A stretch of 9,948 nt of DNA from Ruminococcus sp. UBA5129. GTDB taxonomy: Bacteria; Bacillota; Clostridia; Oscillospirales; Ruminococcaceae. Numbering within the stretch: the first letter of the stretch is position 1; each line of letters opens with the position of its first letter. This document shows, in pieces, positions 1-7,446 of the stretch. Made by a program: the position numbers and the translations under genes. The DNA lies in contig DHYN01000073.1 of assembly GCA_002414125.1 (NCBI GenBank), forward strand, positions 279 through 10,226. The letters are read 5' to 3'. Below the pieces are notes generated by a model. It had not been told where the DNA came from, did not search any database, and was given only the letters and a program-made list of their open reading frames with translations.

Positions 1-2125
1 CGGTATGGAGCCAGCCGTCGGAGTCGATTGCAGCGGATGTAGCCTCGGGCATCTTGTAGTAGCCCTTCATGATATTATAACCGCGCGCAACGAACTCTCC
101 GTCAACGTCATCGGGAACCTCCTGATTCGTCTCGGGATCAACGATACGGCACTCCACACCGAAGATAGGTCCGCCTACGGTATTTACACGCTGCTCGATA
201 GAATCGGTGGTCTTGCTCATGGTTGTAGCAGGAGAAGCCTCGGTCTGACCGTATGTAATACAAATCTCAGTCATATTCATCTTCTCGATGACCTCTTCCA
301 TTGTCTTGATCGGACAAGGCGAGCCTGCCATGATACCTGTTCTCATGTACGAGAAATCTGTCTTGGGGAAGTCCTCGTGACCGAGCATAGCGATAAACAT
401 TGTCGGTACACCGTGGAACGCTGTGATCTTCTCCTTATTGATACACGCAAGACTCTTTCTCGGAGAGAATCTTGTGATAGGGGACATCGTTGTTCCGTGA
501 GTTACGGAAGCGGTCATAGCGAGAACCATTCCGAAGCAGTGGAACATAGGAACCTGTATCATCATTCTGTCTGCGGTAGAAAGATCCATGCAATCGCCGA
601 TAGCCTTACCATTGTTTACGACATTGTAGTGAGTGAGCATTACGCCTTTGGGGAAGCCTGTAGTACCCGAGGTATACTGCATATTGCAGACATCGTGGAT
701 ATTAATAGTCTTTCTGATCTTCTCGACTTCGCTATAGGGAACGTTCTTCGAGAGTGCAACAGCCTGCTCCCAAGTGTAGCAGCCCTTGTTCTCCGAGTCG
801 ACGGTGATTACATTCTTGAGGAACGGAAGCTTTGCGGATTCAAGGTGACCGGGCTCGCATGTCTCAAGCTCGGGACAAAGCTCCTTGATTATGTCAACGT
901 AGCTGATGTTCTTGATGCCGTCTATCATGACGAGGGTATTGGTATCGGACTGTCTGAGAAGATACTCAGCCTCGTGGATACGGTACTCGGTATTCACGGT
1001 AACGAGAACAGCTCCGATCTTTGTAGTAGCCCAAAATGTGATGTACCACTGAGGAACATTGGTAGCCCAGATAGCAACATGATCGCCCTTCTTTACGCCC
1101 ATTGCGAGAAGAGCGCGTGCGAAGTTGTCAACATCGTCTCTGAACTCGGGATAGGTTCTTGTATAATCCAGCTCGGTATATCGGAAAGCGTACTGGTTCG
1201 GGAACTCCTCACAGATACGGTCGAGCACATCGGGGAATGTATAGTTTATGATACGCTCCTTAGGCCACGGATAATTGCCGTCACCTCTGATGCTTGTCTG
1301 AAGCGGATGCTTGTGCTTGCTTTTGTAGGGTGACATATACTCTGCATACTGCGGTATAACTATACCTGCATCACTGAGGTTCTGAGACCATCTCTTTACC
1401 CACTCAAGAGTTATGTAGCCGTTGTAGTTGATAGTATCGAGCGCCTCGATCATCTCCTTTACAGGGATGTCACCGCTGCCCATGAGACGATACTCGACAT
1501 TGCCGTCAGAAAGCATAACGCTGTCCTTGACGTGGATATACTTGATATATTCGCCGAGGTTAGAAACAGTTGTTTCGGGAGACTCATTCGCATAGCGGTA
1601 GGGGTGGTGCATATCCCAAAGAGCTGCCACCTTGCGGCTTGCAACGCTGTCAAGTACCTTTGCGAGACGATTTGTATCGCTGTAAACACCGTTTGTCTCA
1701 ACAAGGAGAGTAACGTTGTACTGCTCTGCGATCGGAACGAGCTTCCTGAGTGAATCCACGATCTGTTCGTCGTCCACCTCTCCTTTTGGAGCGGGATCGA
1801 AATCTGCGAGGATCCTGATATATGAAACGCCGAGTTTTTCGGCAAGCTGAGCGTAGGCGGTGATCTCCTCCTCAACTTCGTTGAATTTATCTTTGTACTT
1901 GAGGCATACTCCCGAAGAAAGACAGGAGATTTCAATGCCGAGTGATTTTAGCTTAGCAATAGTGCCCGGGAGCTGTGCTTCGGTAAAAGGCTGAGCCTTG
2001 ACTGAGAATATCTCATCGCCGAGGCCTCTGATCTCGATGCCGTTAAAGCCGAAATCCTTTGCCATTGAGTAGATATCCGACCATGACCAATCGGGACAGG
2101 CGAGAGTTGAAAAGCTAATTTTCAA
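1..2125 (-). CDS. Fusion of a TIM-barrel sugar-phosphate isomerase/epimerase-like domain to an AMP-forming acyl-CoA synthetase (C-terminus off the window)
   Basis: The frame is open for 708 codons from a TTG at 2125-2123 to the window edge. Residues 1-263 form an AP-endonuclease-2-type TIM barrel starting KISFSTLACPDWSW. Its likely metal ligands are E143 (VETNG), D171 and H174 (WDMHHPY), H198 (IHVKD) and E241 (ITLEW). A Lys/His-rich linker (about 264-284) leads to an adenylate-forming domain with the P-loop-like YTSGTTGFPKG (484-494), MFHCFGM and YGQTE (625-629). The family activates a carboxylic acid as acyl-AMP and then transfers it to CoA. The acyl substrate cannot be told from the sequence. 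The C-terminal catalytic-lysine domain lies beyond position 1. TTG is preferred because AAAGGA sits 9 nt upstream, whereas the in-frame ATG at 2134 directly abuts that site, and because barrel proteins usually start MKxSFST. Codons along both halves and key motifs stay in one frame, so this is not an in-window frameshift. The role of the barrel is unknown. Domain assignment is confident; the function of the fusion is not. Confidence 0.9.
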   Translation of the reverse strand, partial: MKISFSTLACPDWSWSDIYSMAKDFGFNGIEIRGLGDEIFSVKAQPFTEAQLPGTIAKLKSLGIEISCLSSGVCLKYKDKFNEVEEEITAYAQLAEKLGVSYIRILADFDPAPKGEVDDEQIVDSLRKLVPIAEQYNVTLLVETNGVYSDTNRLAKVLDSVASRKVAALWDMHHPYRYANESPETTVSNLGEYIKYIHVKDSVMLSDGNVEYRLMGSGDIPVKEMIEALDTINYNGYITLEWVKRWSQNLSDAGIVIPQYAEYMSPYKSKHKHPLQTSIRGDGNYPWPKERIINYTFPDVLDRICEEFPNQYAFRYTELDYTRTYPEFRDDVDNFARALLAMGVKKGDHVAIWATNVPQWYITFWATTKIGAVLVTVNTEYRIHEAEYLLRQSDTNTLVMIDGIKNISYVDIIKELCPELETCEPGHLESAKLPFLKNVITVDSENKGCYTWEQAVALSKNVPYSEVEKIRKTINIHDVCNMQYTSGTTGFPKGVMLTHYNVVNNGKAIGDCMDLSTADRMMIQVPMFHCFGMVLAMTASVTHGTTMSPITRFSPRKSLACINKEKITAFHGVPTMFIAMLGHEDFPKTDFSYMRTGIMAGSPCPIKTMEEVIEKMNMTEICITYGQTEASPATTMSKTTDSIEQRVNTVGGPIFGVECRIVDPETNQEVPDDVDGEFVARGYNIMKGYYKMPEATSAAIDSDGWLHT

Positions 2126-2134
2126 AAAAATCAT

Positions 2135-2140
2135 TCCTTT
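2135..2140 (-). promoter_or_regulatory. Ribosome binding site of the fusion gene
   Basis: AAAGGA on the minus strand lies 9 nt from the TTG at 2125 and 0 nt from the ATG at 2134. The spacing decides in favour of the TTG start. Confidence 0.65.
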
Positions 2141-2161
2141 GCTTAAAAATTTCCCTCTATC

Positions 2162-2190
2162 ATTATACCACAAATCAAGGTAATATGCAA
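2162..2190 (-). promoter_or_regulatory. Sigma-A-type promoter of the isomerase/acyl-CoA synthetase fusion gene
   Basis: On the minus strand a perfect -10 TATAAT (2167-2162) is preceded by TGG, giving an extended -10. Seventeen bases upstream is a weak -35, TTGCAT (2190-2185), matching 3 of 6 consensus bases. Transcription would start near 2155, about 30 nt before the TTG start codon. The -35 overlaps an inverted repeat (2182-2197), so repression or activation at this site is plausible. Confidence 0.7.
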
Positions 2191-2197
2191 GCATATT
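2182..2197. repeat. Inverted repeat AATATGC-AA-GCATATT, candidate operator
   Basis: Two perfect 7-bp arms with a 2-bp centre lie exactly over the -35 of the minus-strand promoter. A third copy of AATATGC, in the same orientation as the left arm, is at 2224-2230, 42 bp away, close to four helical turns. The stretch is AT-rich, so chance similarity is possible. No regulator gene for it is visible. Confidence 0.4.
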
Positions 2198-2250
2198 TTT
2201 TGCTTTTACAAAAAAAATTCATAAATATGCTTCTTACTATTTGAAAGCAC

Positions 2251-2279
2251 TTGACATACGGCAGCAAAAATGATATAAT
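2251..2279 (+). promoter_or_regulatory. Perfect-consensus sigma-A promoter of the signalling operon
   Basis: TTGACA (2251-2256), a 17-nt spacer and TATAAT (2274-2279) match the consensus at all 12 positions. A TG at 2271-2272 adds an extended -10. The start site would be near 2286, which is the A of the first possible ATG of the kinase. This favours a kinase start further downstream, at 2352, with a leader of about 66 nt. So strong a core promoter suggests constitutive transcription or control by a repressor. Confidence 0.85.
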
Positions 2280-2333
2280 TTTACTATGGAATCAGTATGT
2301 TTTGTGACATATCAACATAATTCTTCAGCACCG

Positions 2334-2339
2334 AAAGGA
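2334..2339 (+). promoter_or_regulatory. Ribosome binding site chosen for the kinase start
   Basis: AAAGGA precedes the ATG at 2352 by 12 nt, a slightly long spacing. It is the only Shine-Dalgarno-like element near any in-frame start. The upstream ATG at 2286 has none and would be at or before the predicted transcript start. Confidence 0.5.
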
Positions 2340-2351
2340 TGTGCACAAGTC

Positions 2352-5150
2352 ATGCCCGAACATGGTGTTTTTCCGAAAAATGATGAGGTCAGCCGACGAA
2401 ACCGAATGCTGCAACGGTTTCAGTGGATAACTATCGCTGTAATTCTCATCATCGAACTGATAAACGGATGGATAATGCTGCTCTCCCACTCCGGTGATCC
2501 CCGTATTTTCGCAATGCACATCACTCTGACGATCTGCCTGGACACTGCTTTTATCCTCCTGTGCCGAGCAGCCGTAAAGGTGCTTCACATATCAGAAAGC
2601 AAAGCGAAATATCTCCACATAACTGCGGTAATCATGATGTGCTCCCTTGAGACGTTTCTGCACTGTCATCTCGCGTGCATACTTACTATTTACGCCGTAC
2701 CGATAATTTTTTCTGTACTCTACGAGAACCGCTCGTTCATCAAGACGATCACGCTCCTGAGTCTTCTCGGTGTCACTCCTGCTATCATGAAACGTGTGTC
2801 GATGACTGAGACTGAGGATGATACGATCGCCGAAGCTGCAATATCCTACGGCATGATAATTATATTCGGCGTGATCGGCTGCTTTATCGTAGGTCAGCTC
2901 ATACGACGCAGTACCGCTCTAAGCGAGGCTGTTCGCGCAGCTGAGACTGCCAACACCGCAAAGAGCGACTTTCTCGCAAATATGAGCCACGAGATACGAA
3001 CCCCGATGAACGCTATCGTTGGAATGTGCGAGCTTATCCTCCGCGAAAACAACCTTAGCGACTATGCTAAGGAGTGCGGACGAAATATCCAGATCTCCGG
3101 CAGAAGCCTGCTCGGACTTATTAATGATATTCTCGATTTTTCCAAGATCGAATCTGGCAGATTCGATATAGTTGAGGATGAATTCAGCATCGCTTCACTC
3201 CTTAATGATGTGCTCAATATGGCTGTCACCCGTAAAGGAGACAAAAATCTTGAACTTATTGTTCATGCCGATACGAGCATCCCGGGAGTTCTCATCGGAG
3301 ACGAAATACGCATCCGTCAGGTGATCGTTAATCTTGTCACTAATGCAATTAAATATACAGATGAGGGATGCGTCTCGATCCGCGTAAGCTGCACTCACCA
3401 CGAGTACGGTATTAACCTCTCGGTCTCCGTTGCGGATACAGGAATAGGTATCACACCTGAAAACCTCGAAAAGCTCTTCTCAAGCTTCCGTCAGGTCGAT
3501 ACAAAGAAAAATCGTTCCGTCGAGGGCACAGGTCTCGGACTCGCCATCTCAAAAAGGCTCGTCAATCAGATGGGCGGTTTCATCAATGTTTCGAGCGAGT
3601 ACGGCAAGGGTTCGGAATTCCGCTTTGTTGTGCCGCTCAAGGTCAAAAAAGATGTTCCGTTCATATCGGTCAAAGATCCGGAGAAGATTCATATCGCAGG
3701 CTATTTCGACAAGACTAAGTTCACGGCTTCTGTCGCTGCCGAGGCTTACGCAAACCTTATACAAGAGCTTTCCGATTCGCTCAAAGTCGATATTACACTC
3801 TGTAAATCAATGCATGAGCTTAAGAAAAACACACGAATATTCAAATATACACACATATTTACCGCGCGCGAGGAGTACCTGCAAAACAAGGCTTTCTTTG
3901 ATTCAATGACCGGTAAATGCGAGGTCATACTCATTCAGAACCGCTCGGGTGCTGTCGAGCCCAAAGAAGGCATAAGATGCATTTACAAACCGTTCTACGT
4001 CCTTTCGGCAGCGGCGCTTTTAAACCACGAGCATATCGCTACAAATCAGGATAAGCGCGCTGTTTCGTCTGTTAAATTCGCCGCTCCTGATGCAAAGGTG
4101 CTTGTCGTTGACGACAACGAGATCAACCTGCGAGTCGCAGTCGGTCTTATGCGTCCGTATAGGATGCAGGTGTCCACCGCGTCAAGTGCAAAGGCTGCGG
4201 TAGCGATGCTCAAGACTCAGGACTTCGACATCGTTTTCATGGATCACATGATGCCTGAGATCGACGGAATAGAGGCTACAAAGCTCATCCGCGATATGGA
4301 CGGAGATTACTTCAAAAAGCTCCCAATCATCGCACTCACCGCTAATGCCGTTAACGGTGCAAGGGAAATGTTCATCAACGAGGGCATGAACGATTTTGTT
4401 GCAAAACCCATTGAACTTACCGCCCTCGACAGAGCACTCAAGATCTGGCTGCCCCATGAGCTTATAACTACTCCGCAGGAAGCTGAGGCTATCGAGCGAA
4501 CAAGACTTCCCGTCAAGGATACGGGTGAGCTGCTTCAGCCTGATAAAGGCATCTTCTATATAGGCGGCGACGAGTCCTCATACCGCGAAATACTCAGAAT
4601 ATATGTCCGCAAGGGCAAAAAGAATCTTGATTTTCTTCGTCGTCTGTGCAGCGAACGCTCGTGGAAAAACTACATTATAGAAGTCCACGCGCTTAAAAGC
4701 TCGTCTCTCACGATCGGTTCTCCGAAGCTCTCTGAATTTGCAAAAAAGCTTGAGCTTGCAGGCAAAGCCGGAAATTTCGATCTGATAGAAAAAGACAACG
4801 AAAAGTTTCTCATGCTCTACAGTAAAGTGATGGATGCCGCAAGAAAATATCTCTCCGAAAGCAGTGATGCTCCCGATCATGAAACGTCTTCACACGAGCA
4901 GCTCACCGAAATGAGAAGCGATGCGGCTCTGCTGCTTACCGAAGAAATAATCGCTGCATGCAGTTCGTTCGATAGTGACGAGATCGCGAAGCTTTGCCGC
5001 GAATTTATCGGCGCTTCGTACCGTGGTCTCGATCTCGGAATGCTGTTCGATGATGTTCGCGCTTTGGCTGAGGACTTTGAATACGATGAGGCATCCGAAC
5101 GAGCAGGTTTTATCGCAGAAGAGCTTCGCAGACTGGAGGCAGACATATGA
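2352..5150 (+). CDS. Membrane hybrid sensor histidine kinase with receiver and Hpt domains
   Basis: This 932-residue protein (954 if started at the ATG at 2286) should sense at the membrane and run a phosphorelay. About six hydrophobic segments (near 25-44, 55-75, 87-105, 107-124, 129-146 and 163-184) form an N-terminal sensor I do not recognise as a named family; no large extracellular domain is present. HisKA follows with H213 in SHEIRTPMN. The ATPase has N327/N331 (N box), DTGIG at 362, a FSSFRQ F-box-like stretch and GTGLGLA at 392. Residues about 443-575 look like a pseudo-receiver without the aspartates. A full receiver (about 585-702) has D587/D588, phospho-acceptor D631 in MDHMMPE and K685-P. 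The Hpt (about 738-840) has H779 in HALKSSS. An acidic helical tail (about 850-932) ends the protein. The stop overlaps the DegV gene as ATGA. Its probable partner is the REC-GGDEF protein encoded two genes on. Confidence 0.93.
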   Translation: MPEHGVFPKNDEVSRRNRMLQRFQWITIAVILIIELINGWIMLLSHSGDPRIFAMHITLTICLDTAFILLCRAAVKVLHISESKAKYLHITAVIMMCSLETFLHCHLACILTIYAVPIIFSVLYENRSFIKTITLLSLLGVTPAIMKRVSMTETEDDTIAEAAISYGMIIIFGVIGCFIVGQLIRRSTALSEAVRAAETANTAKSDFLANMSHEIRTPMNAIVGMCELILRENNLSDYAKECGRNIQISGRSLLGLINDILDFSKIESGRFDIVEDEFSIASLLNDVLNMAVTRKGDKNLELIVHADTSIPGVLIGDEIRIRQVIVNLVTNAIKYTDEGCVSIRVSCTHHEYGINLSVSVADTGIGITPENLEKLFSSFRQVDTKKNRSVEGTGLGLAISKRLVNQMGGFINVSSEYGKGSEFRFVVPLKVKKDVPFISVKDPEKIHIAGYFDKTKFTASVAAEAYANLIQELSDSLKVDITLCKSMHELKKNTRIFKYTHIFTAREEYLQNKAFFDSMTGKCEVILIQNRSGAVEPKEGIRCIYKPFYVLSAAALLNHEHIATNQDKRAVSSVKFAAPDAKVLVVDDNEINLRVAVGLMRPYRMQVSTASSAKAAVAMLKTQDFDIVFMDHMMPEIDGIEATKLIRDMDGDYFKKLPIIALTANAVNGAREMFINEGMNDFVAKPIELTALDRALKIWLPHELITTPQEAEAIERTRLPVKDTGELLQPDKGIFYIGGDESSYREILRIYVRKGKKNLDFLRRLCSERSWKNYIIEVHALKSSSLTIGSPKLSEFAKKLELAGKAGNFDLIEKDNEKFLMLYSKVMDAARKYLSESSDAPDHETSSHEQLTEMRSDAALLLTEEIIAACSSFDSDEIAKLCREFIGASYRGLDLGMLFDDVRALAEDFEYDEASERAGFIAEELRRLEADI
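5135..5139 (+). promoter_or_regulatory. Ribosome binding site of the DegV gene, inside the kinase coding region
   Basis: GGAGG ends 7 nt before the ATG at 5147. With the ATGA stop/start overlap it implies translational coupling of kinase and DegV protein. Confidence 0.8.
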
Positions 5151-6013
5151 TCGAAAAAAGGATCGGCATCATTACTGACTGCGTATGTGACCTGCCTAAA
5201 AGCATGCTCGACGAACGCGGCATCGAAATGCTCTATTTCCTCATAAAAACGGACAGCGGAGTCTTTACCGACACCGATGAGATCACTGCGGAAAACCTGC
5301 TGAGCTATATTGACGAGGGCGGCGAAATGGCGGTCTCCTATGCACCCTCTGCCGATACATACGTCAAGGCGTTCAGAAGGATGCTAAAAACATGCGGCGA
5401 GGTGATCTATATCACGATCAGCTCAGAGGTCAGCGCAGCTCACGACAGAGCTTGTGAAGCTCTTATGAGACTCGGAGACGATAAAAAGCGAGTTCACGTT
5501 TTCGATTCGCGCAACCTCTCCTCCGGACTCGGAATAATGGTCATCTTTGCTGCTGATATGGCTGAAAGCGGCGCATCCTCCGACTCGATTCTCGATGTTC
5601 TCACGGATCTGAGGGAAAGAGTCTCAACCACGTTCATCACAAAAAATTCCGATTACCTCTTCTTCAACGGACGCATCTCCGAGAGGGTCAAGAGGCTGAT
5701 CGACTTATTCAGCATCCACCCCGTTCTTGAACTCAGGAACGGCAGGATATGCATGAAAAAACTCTTCATTGGAGACTTTGAAAAGGTCTGCAAGCGCTAC
5801 CTTAAATACGAGCTCAAAAAACCTGATACCATTGACAAGCGCCGTATCTTCATAACATATGTCGGATGCAGCGTCAAAAAGCTCGCTAAAATCAAACAGG
5901 ATATCATCAGTACCTGTACTTTCGATGAGATTCTTATGACAAAAGCGTGCGCTACGGTCTCCTGCAACTGCGGATCTGATACATTCGGAGTAATTTTCGT
6001 AAGAAATACCTGA
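5147..6013 (+). CDS. Divergent DegV-family (EDD fold) protein, probable fatty-acid binder
   Basis: At 288 residues it has normal DegV length. DegV proteins, including FakB, bind a fatty acid in a cleft between two domains. Recognisable family blocks are ITDCVCDLP (9-17; usually TDSSADLP-like), [10 protein letters not shown] (63-72; usually TSxPSxxDF-like), [12 protein letters not shown] (91-102; usually SSGLSGTYxSA-like), [12 protein letters not shown] (118-129), [10 protein letters not shown] (172-181; usually GGRI) and [11 protein letters not shown] (191-201). The serines expected near the fatty-acid carboxylate are kept (S64, S92/S93). The usual C-terminal HTGPGT-like loop reads CNCGSDT (273-279). 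No fatty acid kinase (FakA) gene is in the window, and the operon is otherwise signalling genes, so a sensory or accessory role is more likely than lipid phosphorylation. That role is inference; the family call is firm. It starts within the kinase stop codon and is followed 18 nt later by the GGDEF gene. Confidence 0.88.
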   Translation: MIEKRIGIITDCVCDLPKSMLDERGIEMLYFLIKTDSGVFTDTDEITAENLLSYIDEGGEMAVSYAPSADTYVKAFRRMLKTCGEVIYITISSEVSAAHDRACEALMRLGDDKKRVHVFDSRNLSSGLGIMVIFAADMAESGASSDSILDVLTDLRERVSTTFITKNSDYLFFNGRISERVKRLIDLFSIHPVLELRNGRICMKKLFIGDFEKVCKRYLKYELKKPDTIDKRRIFITYVGCSVKKLAKIKQDIISTCTFDEILMTKACATVSCNCGSDTFGVIFVRNT

Positions 6014-6017
6014 CATC

Positions 6018-6026
6018 AAAGGGGGG
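6018..6026 (+). promoter_or_regulatory. Strong ribosome binding site of the GGDEF gene
   Basis: AAAGGGGGG ends 5 nt before the ATG at 6032. It lies in the 18-nt gap after the DegV stop and fixes the start. Confidence 0.75.
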
Positions 6027-6031
6027 TACCC

Positions 6032-7408
6032 ATGAAACATATTTTGATAGTTGACGACAGCAAAACAAGTCTCGCAGCCGCACGTTCGGTACTCTGCGAC
6101 ACATACAAGGTAACTGCGGTCACACATGGCGCCCAAGCACTGCGGTTCCTCAAATCAAACACATGCGATCTCATCCTGCTCGACATAAATATGCCTGAGA
6201 TAAACGGATTTATGGTAATGGAAAAAATACAGGCTGATGAAGCACACGCTCATATCCCTATAATCATTCTCACTGCTGACAACGATGCCGATACCGAAAA
6301 CAGATGTCTCGAAAACGGCGCGGTGGACTTTATAGTAAAACCGTTCGTACCAGCCGTTATGCGCTCGCGTATAGGTCGCATCCTCGAAATGGAGGACATG
6401 CGCCGACAGCTCGCAGACAAGCTCGAAAGCAAGATCCGCGAGGTCTGCGATATGCGAACTCAAGCGTGCAGCGATATTATGACAGGTCTCCTGAACAAGG
6501 CGTATACAGAGAAAGCAGTCGCTGACCTCCTCAGCAGCGGAGAGAGAGGATACCTTTTGATGATCGACATTGATGACTTTAAATCAGTAAATGATACCTA
6601 TGGTCATATCGAGGGCGACAATCTGCTGCGCGGTCTTGCAGATATTCTGAAAAAACATGCTTCGGAGAGTGATATTATCGGTCGTATAGGCGGCGATGAA
6701 TTCCTCTTGTTCGTCCGTAGCGGCGACAAAAAAATGATCTGTGCCATGGCTGACAGTGTGATCTCCGACACAAAAAATCTTCTAAGAAACAAGGAAATCA
6801 CCGGAAATGCCTCGCTTTCGGTAGGCATAGCTCAGTATCCCGAGGATGCATCTGATTTTACATCACTGTATACTGCCGCTGACAAGGCACTCTATCATGT
6901 CAAACAGAACGGAAAAAATTCCTTCCACCTATACAGCGATCAGCGCGCTAAAGAAACTGCCCGCGGAAAAGAGCTGATAACGCTACAATATCTTAATGAC
7001 ATTATGGTGCATTCCGACACATGCGGAGGCTCGTACAGACTTGATCCTGACAGCTTCCACCATGTTTACAACTTCATAAGACGATTCATCGCTCAGAGCG
7101 GCAGGGATGCCGTCACTCTCCTTTTTACGGCACGATCAGATGAAGACGCGGTCTCGCCAGAAAAGCTTGAACGTGCGATGGACAATATGGAACAGGCAAT
7201 GTATATGTCGCTGAGAAGAGCCGACGTCGTGAGCCGTTACTCGAGCAGACAAATGGTGACTATCATCATGGATGCCGATGCGGAACGCGGTACTATAGCC
7301 GCTCAGCGTATCATAGAATGCTACGACCGTTTGAATGACGGCTGCGGCGTGACCTTCGATTTTGGTATGGCTCAGATGGAAAAACCTGACATTCCGACGA
7401 GGGTTTGA
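6032..7408 (+). CDS. Response regulator diguanylate cyclase: REC-GGDEF plus degenerate C-terminal GGDEF-like domain
   Basis: The 458-residue cytoplasmic protein should make cyclic-di-GMP from two GTP when phosphorylated. The receiver (1-120) has D8/D9, phospho-acceptor D51 in LLDINMPE, T81 and K103-P. A charged helix (about 120-145) links it to a GGDEF domain (about 146-303) with metal-binding D179 in MIDIDDFK, substrate-side N187 and D196, and an intact GGDEF at 220-224. All catalytic residues are present. The product-inhibition RxxD site, expected at 211-214, reads SESD, so the arginine is lost. Residues about 315-450 repeat the GGDEF layout: VTLLFTA (361-367), RADVVSRYSSRQM (396-408, with SSRQM in place of GGDEF) and VTFDFGMAQ (440-448, matching SLSVGIAQ at 261-268). 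This second domain should be inactive as a cyclase and may aid dimerisation or sensing. It is the last gene of the tight operon and the natural acceptor for the kinase Hpt. Confidence 0.92.
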   Translation: MKHILIVDDSKTSLAAARSVLCDTYKVTAVTHGAQALRFLKSNTCDLILLDINMPEINGFMVMEKIQADEAHAHIPIIILTADNDADTENRCLENGAVDFIVKPFVPAVMRSRIGRILEMEDMRRQLADKLESKIREVCDMRTQACSDIMTGLLNKAYTEKAVADLLSSGERGYLLMIDIDDFKSVNDTYGHIEGDNLLRGLADILKKHASESDIIGRIGGDEFLLFVRSGDKKMICAMADSVISDTKNLLRNKEITGNASLSVGIAQYPEDASDFTSLYTAADKALYHVKQNGKNSFHLYSDQRAKETARGKELITLQYLNDIMVHSDTCGGSYRLDPDSFHHVYNFIRRFIAQSGRDAVTLLFTARSDEDAVSPEKLERAMDNMEQAMYMSLRRADVVSRYSSRQMVTIIMDADAERGTIAAQRIIECYDRLNDGCGVTFDFGMAQMEKPDIPTRV

Positions 7409-7441
7409 TACATTTATTGGGTAAGGGTCAAAATTTTTAGT

Positions 7442-7446
7442 AGGAG
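7442..7446 (+). promoter_or_regulatory. Ribosome binding site of the rhamnogalacturonan lyase gene
   Basis: AGGAG lies 8 nt before the ATG at 7455. An alternative in-frame GTG at 7446 overlaps this site and is therefore unlikely as the start. Confidence 0.8.

Noticed and set aside
5..1333. Plus-strand open frame of 442 codons
   Set aside because: It lies exactly in antisense register with the acyl-CoA synthetase, whose strand carries all family motifs. It is open only because that gene uses no TCA, TTA or CTA codons here. Its translation is rich in Cys/His and matches no family I know.
1331..1336. Internal ATG (codon 264 of the fusion) as an independent start for the synthetase
   Set aside because: No Shine-Dalgarno-like sequence lies at a suitable distance, and the frame is open through it from the barrel domain.
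1459..1935. Minus-strand open frame of 158 codons
   Set aside because: It is out of frame with the TIM-barrel domain on the same strand, whose metal-ligand motifs are clear; it has no recognisable domain.
3586..3909. Plus-strand open frame of 107 codons inside the kinase
   Set aside because: It is a shifted frame of the pseudo-receiver region, with an Arg/Ser-rich low-complexity translation and no domain.
5705..6136. Minus-strand open frame of 143 codons across the DegV/GGDEF junction
   Set aside because: It is antisense to two well-supported genes and their Shine-Dalgarno site, and has no family motif.
7405..7433. Possible promoter TTGATA-17-TCAAAA before the lyase gene
   Set aside because: The -10 matches only 3 of 6 consensus bases, and the -35 overlaps the cyclase stop codon; too weak to annotate.
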